Assembly (NCBI GenBank): GCA_020310875.1
Contig: CM035408.1
Location: forward strand, 148,916,907 to 148,980,906
Length of the DNA: 64,000 nt
Direction: 5' to 3'
Source: Ceratopteris richardii
Taxonomy: Eukaryota > Streptophyta > Polypodiopsida > Polypodiales > Pteridaceae
Shown here: piece after piece, positions 11,373 to 21,867 of the stretch
How positions within the stretch are numbered: position 1 is the stretch's first letter
Layout: every line of letters starts with the position of its first letter
Notes under the pieces: generated by a model
The model's input: only the letters and a program-made list of their open reading frames with translations
Told to the model about the DNA's origin: nothing
Databases searched by the model: none
Program-made: the position numbers and the translations under genes

Positions 11373-11390
11373 TGGTGAACCCGACGTGAA
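11373..11390 (+). other. Primer-binding site, tRNA-Trp type
   Basis: TGGTGAACCCGACGTGAA is the complement of the 3' end of plant tRNA-Trp, including CCA, as I remember that tRNA. It sits two bases after the LTR-C end. The same 18 bases occur in the minus half at 36226-36243. Confidence 0.85.
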
Positions 11391-11494
11391 AAAGCGGCAT
11401 AGCAGCTCAGGGACGTCTGATACAAAGAATATGTGTTTAGTATATATATACCTTGTGACATAGTTTTGAGTGATCAATAGATAGAGCTTTCATC

Positions 11495-12706
11495 ATGGAC
11501 CCTTACCTCATAGAAAAAAGAGTATGGAAATTGATTGATGACCTCAAAATAGAGAAGAAAGAGTTTTGTGGTAAAGATGTTACTAGGTATATCAAGGAGT
11601 ATGAAAATTTAGTGTATCAATATGGCATACCTAGGGATAGTTGGGTTTCCACCTTTAGGCGTATATCAAATGGAGATACCCGAGATAGAATAAGCCTTAG
11701 GTTGGGCTCGTCCACTATACCTTGGGATATTTTTAAGACCCAATTGCGATAAGAATTTTGTTTCGAGGATTCAACAAAAAGAAATCATGAAACGTTTCAA
11801 GCTTGGGTAAATACATCTAAACCAAAAGAGAACTTAATTGAGGGTTTTCAAGAGTTTGAAGAACAGTTTAGCGACTTACCTGAGCAAGAACAAGTTTATC
11901 TTGAGCCTTATAAAGTTATAGATTTTTTAACTCTTCTTGATTACTCAATTCGAAAAGACCTAGAGCCTCTTTTAGAAGAACATAATACCTCAAATGGCCT
12001 GACCAATGATTGGACATATGTGCAAAAGCAAGTTCATCGACTTGCTCTTAGATATGAACGCCAAAACCTCAAATATTTTCCTCTTTCTAAAAGCAATGAT
12101 TTAGATTGTACTTATCAAAAGATAAATGAAGAAAACAAATTTGAAATTACAAACAATGAATTAGATGATGCTACACCAATGATGAATGATGAAAACCAAA
12201 TTACAATTTCAGAACACAAAACATTAAACAAACATGAGTGTGAACATGAGAAACCTTTGTTTGATTCTTCTAAAAGTCTTCCCAAATTAATCATTGAAGA
12301 AGTGAGTGATGTAAGTGGTAAAGAAATCCCACTCATCACAATAGCTTCTCCTAAAATTATTACTCACATTGATTCTTCATATAAGGAAGAACAATATGAC
12401 AAAATTATAAAAAATGGTATTTATACATTTGAAAAATATGAATTGAAGGGTTTCAATATAAATGAACACTTGTTTTGTATTAATGATGTTCATATTGGTT
12501 TTTCTAATCAAATTTTTGAGTGGTTTGATACAGGTCAAGCAAGAATGGAGGATTTAATATTTCAGTGGAATATCATGAAAGCTACAAAGTTTGATTTAAT
12601 ATTGCTTTGGGTTTTACAGATGGACTATCGAGAAGTATTATCTTGGATTGCTACCTTTTGTATAAGTTTGCTAATAATTATGTTTCTCACAAGATTTTTG
12701 AGTTGA
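11495..12706 (+). pseudogene. Gag-like ORF with C-terminal transmembrane segment (one in-frame stop)
   Basis: The ATG at 11495 lies 104 nt after the PBS. One TAA at 11750-11752 interrupts a frame of about 403 codons. The first ~190 residues align by eye with the gag of the minus element at 35546-34650 (RVWKLIDDLK, YIKEYENLVYQYGIP, then NDWTYVQKQVHRLALRYERQ), so this is a divergent relative of that gag. Beyond that point there is no zinc knuckle, protease or pol. An acidic, Asn/Lys-rich stretch ends in a hydrophobic helix, VLSWIATFCISLLIIMFLTR, at about 12640-12700. That would make a tail-anchored or membrane-associated product. It lies in a unit with its own PBS and a PPT but no pol, so it would depend on enzymes supplied in trans. 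Confidence 0.65.
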
Positions 12707-13799
12707 GTTATTTTTCAGGATTAGCATGAAGATTGGGAGCTGATTGATGAACTAAGATTTTCTTCAAAAATAGACTATGAATGAAGCGCAGGAGATTGAA
12801 GATAGTACATGCAGTTTAAAATTTAAGCAATCAAAGCGATATTTGGATGAAAGGCAATGCTAAAGATGGAATCAATATAGATCAGGTGAAACAGTTCTAA
12901 CCCTGATTAATGTTTTAAGTTTTGTTTTTCCCTGCATTATCATAATTAGAAATGTACATTCTTCAGCTAGGTTAAGAAACTTCTTAAAATTATGAAAAGT
13001 AGAATTTACACTGAAGTAGGGATGTGCTTGAAGAGAAGATAGGGATTAGAAGACCTATGGCTGTCATATGGATAGTTGAAGGAACCCTTAACTTGCAACT
13101 CCTAGTAGAAGTAGGCTTGTTTTATATAGGTAAGCTTCCTTAAATCTGACCCATTTAGCTACAAGAGATCCTAGTTCCTGCTTTAGCTTACCTCTAGATC
13201 CTTTGCTCTGATTAGGGGTTAAGCCTTTCCCCTTCATCAAAAAAGTTGCGAAGAAAAATTGAAAGCAGTACATTAATGGTTGCTGCATATGAAAAGAGGA
13301 AAAATGACACAAAGAAAAATTATGATGAAAAATGAGATGAAAGAAAAATCAAATGATTTCAATAAATCAGTTGTGGTCTCGAAATCACTTCTGATTTGAA
13401 AAGCGGGCTATATAAGGCGGATGTATGCTAGAGGGGAGTTAGTTTTTGTATCTTAATGGCAAATGGTTAGGAGATGAGGATAGAAGGCCTATATAACATA
13501 TGCTTTACTTATGAACAAAGTTAATAGAAGAGTTAGTACGAACACTATTTGAATGACTTCTATAGTTTCCTTCTAAAACCTGTTTCCAATTCATGCATTG
13601 AACGAAAAGGTTTAAATTCAAGTTTACATAATGTTATAAATTTTCTTTGCTATTTGAAGATGTACTAATGATATAAGCATTTTTATATACAGACAATTTT
13701 AATTTGAGTCATGAATAAGTTTCAAAAGAACTTGATATTGCTTTCTATGATCTGCAGGTTGGCCCATCGAGGACGATGTGCAGGTTTGGCCGGGGCGAA
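12707..13799 (+). other. 3' internal region of the gag-only unit with PPT
   Basis: From about 12783 to 13799 this is a near copy of 19912-20926. The identity starts abruptly at gcgcaggagattgaagatag, just after the gag ORF, which marks a recombination breakpoint between two element families. A TATA-like CTATATAAGG lies at 13408-13417. The polypurine tract GGCCGGGGCGAA (13788-13799) abuts the LTR start TGTCGG. There is no ORF of note. Confidence 0.75.
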
Positions 13800-16298
13800 T
13801 GTCGGAAAGTTTTCAACCTTTCCGTTGATGACCAGAGAAAATGAAAACAACTTTATTGGTGATCTCAAACCTTTTATATCACTGTTAAACAATTGTGTGG
13901 ATTGAATTGACTACTTTTGAAGTGTTTACAGGTTCAAATGGATGAAGAAAACAAAAGTTCATATTATGGTTTACCCTAAACTGCTCGTAAAATGTGTGTT
14001 TAGGCCATAGAAACATTGAATTATGGGTTTAAGACCCTAGGTTTATATTTAATCTTGTGCATTTAAGTTAAGAGCCTTAATTCCTGGTTAATGTTAGGGA
14101 TTAACTAGGTTTTCAATTAATTTCCAAAGGGTTTCAATGGGATTCTGATGGGTTTTTAGTAAGTTTTCTAGGGTTTTAGTATGTTTCAAGGGCTAGAATA
14201 GTTGTTATTCAAATACATTAATCTATACATTAAATATTTATGTATTAAAAATTAAACTATGCTATTAATAATTACTTTAATCATATGTGTGCATTTAAAT
14301 ACTAAGGTTCTAATTAATTAAACCCTTAAACTAAGATTGAATTAAATGATTTATTTAAAATAAGAAATATAGGCTAATTAAATTAAAAATGGTAAATTAA
14401 ATGGATAAATAACTAGTGGTCTATATGAGTACTAGGAAAAAGAATGGTTTATATAAGATGTGTAACTAAAGTGATTTAAGGAGTGGTTTGAGTAAAAGAT
14501 GCAATTAAAGGAGGAAAGAGAAACTTAAATGAATGGTAAAGATGAAAGTGGGTAAAAGAATGGAACAAGTGTGTTGTGTGCATAAAGCTAATTAAAAGTG
14601 TGGTTGAGATGAGTGGGCAAAAGTGAGGATGAAAACTTAAAGTAAATCCAAAAGAGTGGTAAAAACATGATCTCTGTGTGTATAAATATGTGGGCTTTGC
14701 TCCATATTGAGGCCGAATGTTTTTTTAGGCCACTTCACGTTTTTTTTTCTCGGCAGCAATAGTCTCCACTGAAGAAAGAGGCTGGAACGGGCCCTTTGGC
14801 AATTCATGAGAGCACGAGGAGGGAGAGGCGCAGATTAGAGGAAAGGGAGGCGGATTCTCGCTGTAGAAAAAGGAGCGGGGGAGCAGATTTCATCCGGAGC
14901 TCTCTGGCAGAGATCCTCTCGATAACTATGCTACCAACGCTGTGCTTCTCTGTCATGCTCTTTCTAACAGATGTCATCATGCATCTTTGATGGATCAAAG
15001 TTCAACCTTCGGGTTTTGTACAGCTTTGCCATGGACACCATTCGACAATTTGCTTTATATTGCTGCTCCGAATCTGACGCTCTAGTAGGTACATTATTCG
15101 GAATGAGAATCAAGCAGGGAGAGATGGCGCGCATATGATCTGATGCCGCTTTGACAACATCACACGTTCAGATTGAAGCTTAACTCTGGCATCAACTTGA
15201 AGGTACAAAAAATCTGACATCGAATGATGCTTAGTTGCTACGGAAAAGATTCGATCAACAACCTCTGTATAAACTCCAACGTTGCTATCTTTCTGATTCA
15301 CCGAGGTCAATCGATGTCTTTTCTAACAATTCACAGAAGTTAATTATAGTTTAATTAGATATGTGTTGCAAAACATTTAGCGCAGATGAATTGAGGATGA
15401 CGATTTGACGCTGATGGAAGGGACAATCTCTGGCAGCAGAAATTATAGCTGCATGCTACAGGTCTGAAAGGGGGAGATGTGTCATAGTACAAGGGCTTCT
15501 TCACTTCTGTGTGAGCAGAGGAAAAAGTTTATGAAGATCGGCAGTTTTAGCATCATCACCCTGAAACTTTCCATTGCTCGTTTGTATTATGCTCTGTGAT
15601 TCATCATCATATCTCAAAACATAGTTCTTGCCAAGCAGAGGGATCGCTGGAATAGTAATGCCAAGTATTCATAAGAGATGGTTGCCTATGATATGCATTA
15701 TGAATGAAATTTTGTGACGAATTGAAGCCAAAATTCGTGACATAATGAACTTTGTGCATTTAACTTCGTAATCATTGGTGAAAAAACATGAGTCGATGTA
15801 AGCTATATGCTATATGTTGATCGTTCGGAAATTAGACTTCTTTAGTGAGTATTGCAATTACTTAGTTGGTTCTCTCCATATGTATGTTTTGCCGACAAGA
15901 GTTATTTAATTTTGACAATATTAATGTATTCGATCATTAGAGCATACTAAAATAACCATCTTGTTTTGAATTATTAAAAATGACTTTGTTTCATATAAGT
16001 TGTTCTAATTGGCTTGGAGTTAAGAATTCGAATTCAACCCTTTTCCTTACGATTACATATGTTCATTGTTAGATAAAGTTGGAACTTCATTGTTTTGGTT
16101 CTTAAAAACAATTCTTATAAATACATACATGATATCAATTATAACGGCAATAAAAGATAACACATTGCTGAGTTTAATTGGTTCGTCGAGTCTTCTTTGA
16201 GGTCCATTAAAACTTGAGCTTGCTCCAAGCACCCTGCGTGTGCCGAGGGATTTAGTGGCTGACTGATCCACCAACCTTATGTCCGTAACTTCCCGACA
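13800..16298 (+). repeat. LTR-B, 2.5 kb
   Basis: It begins TGTCGGAAAG directly after a polypurine tract and ends TTCCCGACA. Its 5' part up to a TATA-like TATAAATATG at 14681-14690 is related to LTR-A, most clearly between 14190 and 14330. Downstream of the TATA box the body differs from LTR-A until the last ~80 bp. A second copy, in opposite orientation, lies at 38999-41499. It serves both as 3' LTR of the gag-only unit and as 5' LTR of the pol-only unit. Confidence 0.85.
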
Positions 16299-16309
16299 TT
16301 TTTTTGTGG

Positions 16310-16344
16310 TGGTGGAGATGACGGGCATCGATCCCGCTACCTAT
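16310..16344 (+). other. Extended tRNA-Ala complement (unusual PBS)
   Basis: Starting TGGTGGAGATG, this 35-nt stretch is the reverse complement of the 3' half of a plant tRNA-Ala: CCA, acceptor strand, T-arm with its ATCGAT loop, and bases 5' of it. A normal PBS copy stops at about 18 nt, at the modified A58 of the T-loop. This one runs roughly twice as far. It lies 11 nt after the LTR-B end and 62 nt before the pol ATG. The tRNA assignment rests on remembered plant tRNA-Ala sequences. Confidence 0.75.
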
Positions 16345-16406
16345 CGTGAAATCTTGGTGGACTTTGGTTCGAAATCTCGCAAAATCTTGTACAGAACTTA
16401 GATAAA

Positions 16407-19400
16407 ATGACTGTTTATTTTCCATCTGCTACGTTAAATATTTTTCATTTTAAACAAATTCCAAGAAAACTTATAAAAAAATACGAAAAACATTTAAAAA
16501 ACAAAGGAGATTTGTTAATGGATGAAAGTATTGAATATATTATTGAAACTACACATTGCTTCTCAACATTAGAAGAATTAGAACTTTGTTATCAGAGTAA
16601 GTCTAATTCCCATATTCTTATCTCTTCACTTGATATGTATGCATTAATTCAGGAATATGCCTTTAGTATTAATCATGAGTATGATGCCTTAGTGGAGACC
16701 AAATATAAAACTGTTAGTAAGAAGGTTAAACCCGTAGCTCAACCACTACCAAAATTTAGTAATGATATTATAAAGAATGTAAGTCATGAGCCAATCCTCA
16801 GAAATCCAACAAATATTGGCCATGTATTTACTAAAGAATCCTTAAATCAAATTAAATTAGATGCTAGTGGTTTCCTTCTTCCAACAGAAAACGAGTTTTT
16901 TTTGAAGATTATTGAGCAACATGGAAGAGCATTTTCTCTTGAGCCTTCAGAGATAGGATGTGCAGATCCTCGGATAGTTGCACCGATGATAATTTTCACT
17001 ATTCCCCATATTCCTTGGAATTTGTGCCCTATTCCTGTACCGAAAGCTCATCTTCCAGAGCTGATTAGATTACTTAAAGAAAAAATTCATATGCATATTT
17101 TAGAATCCTCTTCAGCTCCCTATTCAAACCGTTGTTTTACTGTGCCCAAGAAGAGTGGAAAACTTCGGTTTATCCAAGATCTTCAACCAGTTAATAAAGT
17201 GATTATTAGAAATGTGGGTACAGGTCCAATTGTGGATGAATTTGCGGAAGCATTTTCAGGCAATTCTATATATTCAATGGGTGATCTCTACTCTGGGTAT
17301 GATCAATTTCAATTGGCATTAGAGAGTAGAGACATTACTACCATGAAAACACCTTTGGGATTAGTTAGGATGTGTACATTACCTCAAGGTGCGACCAATT
17401 CAGTAGCACACATGATGAGTGCAATGAATTTGGTTTTGCACGATTTTATTCCTCACATTACTATGCCCTTTATAGATGACATTCCCATTAAGGGTTGCTT
17501 GGAAGAAGAGAAAGATAGCACTCTGGATGAAGATGGTTGTCGTAGATTTGTAAAGGCTCATATCCTTGATTGCCAAAAGATCTTTCAGCGATTTATTCAA
17601 GTTGGCTTAACATTATCAATAGAAAAATCTACTTTTGGTGTTAATGAGGTCCTAATTGTAGGTCATCTTTGTGGCTATTATGGACGAAAGCCATACCCTC
17701 ATAAAATTGATGCCATTAGTAAGATTTCGGAGATATGTCAAAATGTGAGTGAAGTTCGTCGATTTTTAGGAGCTTGTATCTTCTATGTTATATGGATACC
17801 ACATTTTGCACATATAGCTGACTGTCTTTATGATTTATTAAGGAAGAAAAGAAAATTTTTATGGACAGAAAAACATACTCAAGCAATGCGTAGATTAAAG
17901 AAGTTGTTACAAGAAGCTCCAATCCTTAAACGAGTAGATTATACGAATAATAAGCCTATTATTTTGACTGTTGATACTAGTCCTATTGGAATTGGCTGGG
18001 TCATAAGTCAAGATGATGAAGAGGGTAGAAGATATGCTATTAGATTTGGAGCTAAGATTTTACATAATACTCAAAGAAATTATCCTCAAATTAAAAGGGA
18101 ACTTTGGGGTTTAGTCACAACTCTAAAGTCTGATAAAGAATATTTCATAGGAGCAAATGTGATTGTGGAGACAGATTGTTTACCGCTAATTGGAATGATC
18201 ACAAACTGTTCTTCACCAGATATTGCAATGCTTCGTTGGATTTCTTATATTAAATTTATAAATCCAGTTTTAATCCATATTTCAGGAAAGTCTAACTCTG
18301 TTGCTGATATGCTCTCAAGAGCTAGGTATGATGAGAATGATGAAGCCAAAGTAGATACTAATACGATAAATTATGATTCCCAAGTTTATGTATATAAAAA
18401 ATTTAATTCAGAGGAATACGAAGGAGAGTGGCTAGAGATTGGAAAGTATCTTAGTACTTTAGTTAGATCACCTTCATGGTCTTCAAATAAATTTAGAAAT
18501 ATTAGAAAAAGAGCATTTAACTTTTTCTTAAAAGATGGGTTAATTTGGAGACATGCAAGGGGGAAGATCAAAATGCCACAAAGAGTACTAGGTACTAAGA
18601 ATCTTCAGATGCAAGTCATGAAGAGCATGCATGATACTTTATGGGCCGGGCATAAAGGTTTTATTGCCACTTATGAAAAAATTAGAGAGTGTTACTGGTG
18701 GCCAGGTATTTATGTTAATGTAAAGAAATATGTGGATTCTTGCGATGTATGTCAAGTTTATTCATCGGTTAAGCATAGGGATCCATTGCATCCTACGTAT
18801 CCACCATGCATACACTATAAGTGGGTAGTAGACTTAGTAACCATGCCCAAAGGTATCGATAGAATGAGATACATAGTTCTTGCTCGAGAAGATCTTACTA
18901 ATCATGTGGAAGGCCGAGCTCTAAGATCAAAAACTACTTTCAATGTATGCAAATTTCTTCTAGAAGATGTGATTTCAAGATTTGGGTATATTGAAAAAAT
19001 AGTAGCCGATAGGGGCGAATTAGACGCACAAGAGGCTAAGGAATTCTTTGCTAGGCATGGAATTCGTTTAGCTCTTACGACTACATATAACCCTGAGGCT
19101 AACGGAAAAATTGAAAGAGGGCATTCCCCTATCATAAAAGCGATTTCTAAAGCTTGCAAAGGAGAACTGAAGAATTGGCCGAAATTTTTGCCATTCGCTT
19201 TGTGGGCTGATAGAATGACCTGTATGAGAACGACGGGGTTTATGCCGGCAGAGCTAATGTACTGCCAAAAGCCAATTTTTCCAGTAAATACCCAAATTCT
19301 TACTTGGACTACGCTTCCTTGGAAAGATAATTTATCTACTGAAGACTTATTAGCTTTAAGGATTCAACAGCTTGAGCAAGGGAATGAAAGACTAGATGAA

Positions 19401-19730
19401 GCTATAGCTAAATTAAAAACTTCTCGACTTAAAAATAAAAAGTATTTTGATAAATCGCATAGGTTAAGACCAAAGCCAATTCAAATTAATGATTGGGTAT
19501 TGATATATGATAGCACATTCGATATACAGTATGATGCTCGTAGAAAATTAAAAAAGCGTTGGTTTGGACCTTATATGGTGGTCAAAATCTATGAAAATGG
19601 AACGTATGCCTTAAGAGAGTTAGATGGAACTCCGCTTAAAAATTTAATTGCAGGTAAAAGAGTTAAAATATTTAAACAAAGAAATGAAGAATATTATGAT
19701 TTATTATCTGATGAAGAAAATGATGAATGA
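16407..19730 (+). CDS. pol: Ty3/gypsy pol: reverse transcriptase-RNase H-integrase
   Basis: An uninterrupted ORF of 1107 codons. Reverse transcriptase has catalytic Asp in GDLYSGYDQF (about residue 293) and an FIDD box (D357, D358) instead of the usual YxDD. RNase H follows with D523 (LTVDTS), E565 and D590 (VETDC). Integrase has an HHCC zinc finger (about 735-775) and a DDE core at about D809, D868 and E903. It ends with a GPY-type module (KRWFGPYMVVKIYENG) and an acidic tail. No chromodomain, gag or protease is fused. A Cys replaces a conserved Trp before VPKKSGKLRF; the other copy keeps Trp. The first ATG was chosen because the other copy shares it. It lies 109 nt after LTR-B, so transcription from LTR-B would give a pol-only RNA. 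The frame is open, but the lone gag-less context argues against autonomous activity. Confidence 0.92.
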   Translation: MTVYFPSATLNIFHFKQIPRKLIKKYEKHLKNKGDLLMDESIEYIIETTHCFSTLEELELCYQSKSNSHILISSLDMYALIQEYAFSINHEYDALVETKYKTVSKKVKPVAQPLPKFSNDIIKNVSHEPILRNPTNIGHVFTKESLNQIKLDASGFLLPTENEFFLKIIEQHGRAFSLEPSEIGCADPRIVAPMIIFTIPHIPWNLCPIPVPKAHLPELIRLLKEKIHMHILESSSAPYSNRCFTVPKKSGKLRFIQDLQPVNKVIIRNVGTGPIVDEFAEAFSGNSIYSMGDLYSGYDQFQLALESRDITTMKTPLGLVRMCTLPQGATNSVAHMMSAMNLVLHDFIPHITMPFIDDIPIKGCLEEEKDSTLDEDGCRRFVKAHILDCQKIFQRFIQVGLTLSIEKSTFGVNEVLIVGHLCGYYGRKPYPHKIDAISKISEICQNVSEVRRFLGACIFYVIWIPHFAHIADCLYDLLRKKRKFLWTEKHTQAMRRLKKLLQEAPILKRVDYTNNKPIILTVDTSPIGIGWVISQDDEEGRRYAIRFGAKILHNTQRNYPQIKRELWGLVTTLKSDKEYFIGANVIVETDCLPLIGMITNCSSPDIAMLRWISYIKFINPVLIHISGKSNSVADMLSRARYDENDEAKVDTNTINYDSQVYVYKKFNSEEYEGEWLEIGKYLSTLVRSPSWSSNKFRNIRKRAFNFFLKDGLIWRHARGKIKMPQRVLGTKNLQMQVMKSMHDTLWAGHKGFIATYEKIRECYWWPGIYVNVKKYVDSCDVCQVYSSVKHRDPLHPTYPPCIHYKWVVDLVTMPKGIDRMRYIVLAREDLTNHVEGRALRSKTTFNVCKFLLEDVISRFGYIEKIVADRGELDAQEAKEFFARHGIRLALTTTYNPEANGKIERGHSPIIKAISKACKGELKNWPKFLPFALWADRMTCMRTTGFMPAELMYCQKPIFPVNTQILTWTTLPWKDNLSTEDLLALRIQQLEQGNERLDEAIAKLKTSRLKNKKYFDKSHRLRPKPIQINDWVLIYDSTFDIQYDARRKLKKRWFGPYMVVKIYENGTYALRELDGTPLKNLIAGKRVKIFKQRNEEYYDLLSDEENDE

Positions 19731-20926
19731 ATGTTTTAATAAAAATAATGTTTAAATTTTTTGTTAAATATGTTTTTTCTTTTCTATGTATGAAAATAAA
19801 AATTTTATTTAAACTAATTTTCTTGTGAGTTTATATGTTGTTACTTGATAGCAGGAGTTGAAGATGTTTTTTGAACCAATTAATTAAAGACTGATTTATG
19901 ATAAAGATAAAGCGCAGGAGATTGAAGATAGTACATGCAGTTTAAAATTTAAGCAATCAAAGCGATATTTGGATGAAAGGCAATGCCAAAGATGGAATCT
20001 ATATAGATCAGGTGAAACAGTTCTAACCCTGATTAATGTTTTAAGTTTTGTTTTTTCCTGCATTATCATAATTAGAAATGTACATTCTTCAGCTAAGTTA
20101 AGAAACTTCTTATAAAATTATGAAAAGTAGAATTTACACTGAAGTAGGAATGTGCTTGAAGAGAAGATAGGGATTAGAGACCTATGGCTGTCATATGAAT
20201 AGTTGAAGGAACCCTTAACTTGCAACTCCTAGTAGAAGTAGGCTTGTTTTATATAGGTAAGCTTCCTTAAATCTGACCCATTTAGCTAAAGAGATCTTAG
20301 TTCCTGCTTTAGCTTACCTCTAGATCCTTTGCTCTGATTAGGGGTTAAGCCTTTCCCCTTCATCAAAAAAGTTGCGAAGAAAAATTGAAAGCAGTACATT
20401 AATGGTTGCTGCATATGAAAAGAGGGAAAAAAAAGACACAAAAGGAAAAATTATGATAAAAAAAATGAGATAAAAGAAAAATCAAATAAATCAGTTATGG
20501 TCTCGAAATCACTTCTGATTTGAAAAGCGGGCTATATAAGGCGGATGTATGCTAGAGGGGAGTTAGTTTTTTGTATCTTAATGGCAAATGGTTAGGAGAT
20601 GAGGGTAGAAGGCCTATATAACATATGCTTTACTTATGAATAGAGTTAATATAAGAGTTAGTACGAACACTATTTGAATGACTTCTATAGTTTCCTTCTA
20701 AAACCTGTTTTCAATTCATGCATTGAACGAAATGGTTTAAATTCAAGTTTACATAATTTTATAAAGTTTTCTTTGCTATTTGAAGATGTACTAATGATAG
20801 AAGCATTTTTTATATACAGGCAATTTGAATTTGAGTCATGAATAAGTTTCAAAAGAATTTGATATTGCTTTCTATGATCTGCAGGTTGGCCCATCGAGGA
20901 CGATGTGCAGGTTTGGCCGGGGCGAA
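19731..20926 (+). other. 3' internal region and PPT of the pol-only unit
   Basis: AT-rich untranslated sequence. From about 19912 it duplicates 12783-13799. It carries CTATATAAGG at 20532-20541 and the polypurine tract GGCCGGGGCGAA at 20915-20926, directly before LTR-A. The inverted counterpart is 28305-29500. Confidence 0.75.
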
Positions 20927-21867
20927 TGTCGGAAAATTTTCAACTTTCCAATTGATGACCAGATAAAATAAAATTAACTTAATTGGTGAATTCTAACCTT
21001 TTATATCACTGTTAAACAATTATGTGGATTGGAATTAACTACCTTGAAAGTGTTTACAGGTACAAATGATGATGAAGATTCTATGTTCATAGTAGGGTTT
21101 ACCCTAATTACTCATTTAATGAGTTGTTTTATTCATACATTCAAGAATCATGGGTATTTAACCCTAGGATTTCATAAGTTGATATGATTTTATGTTAGTT
21201 GGGTTAATCCAAAGGGTCTCAAAAGATTCTAATGGGTTAATGCTAGGGTTTATTTAAGTGTTAATGGATTAATGATAGGGTTCAGAAGAGTTTTAAAGGG
21301 TTTTCATGGGTTTCTGAAGGGTTTTAATAGGTTTTCTAGGATTTTAGTATGTTTCAAGGGCTAGAATAGTTGTTATTCAAATACATTAATCTATACATTA
21401 AATATTTATGTATTAAAAATTAAACTATGCTATTAATAATTACTTTAATCATATGTGTGCATTTAAATACTAAGGTTTTAATTAATTAAAAGCTTAACCT
21501 AAGCTTAATTTAAATGATTTATTTAATTGAGAAATTTAGGGTAAATAGAATTAAAAAGAAAATGAAGTGGATAAATAACTAGTGGTCTATATGGATGCTA
21601 GAAAAAAGAATGGTATGTGAGTAATGTGGAATTAAAGTGAATTAAGGAGTGGTCTGAAAGGAAGATGCACTTAAAGTGAAAAAGTTGGTTAATAAAAAGG
21701 AATGATGAGAATTAGTGTAGATGAAAAGAGAGGTGAAAGTAAGTTATGTGAGAAAAGTCAATTTAAAGTATGGTGGGTTAAAGGATGGATGGGAAATAAA
21801 GTAGGAAACCAAAATAGTGGTATAGAGAGGATTTGTGTGCGTATATATATGTATGCTTTGATCATGA

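Noticed and set aside
16310-16344. A tRNA-Ala gene fragment
   Set aside because: Only the 3' half is present, as complement starting at CCA and 11 nt after an LTR end. This fits a primer-site copy better than a tRNA gene; CCA is not encoded in plant nuclear tRNA genes.
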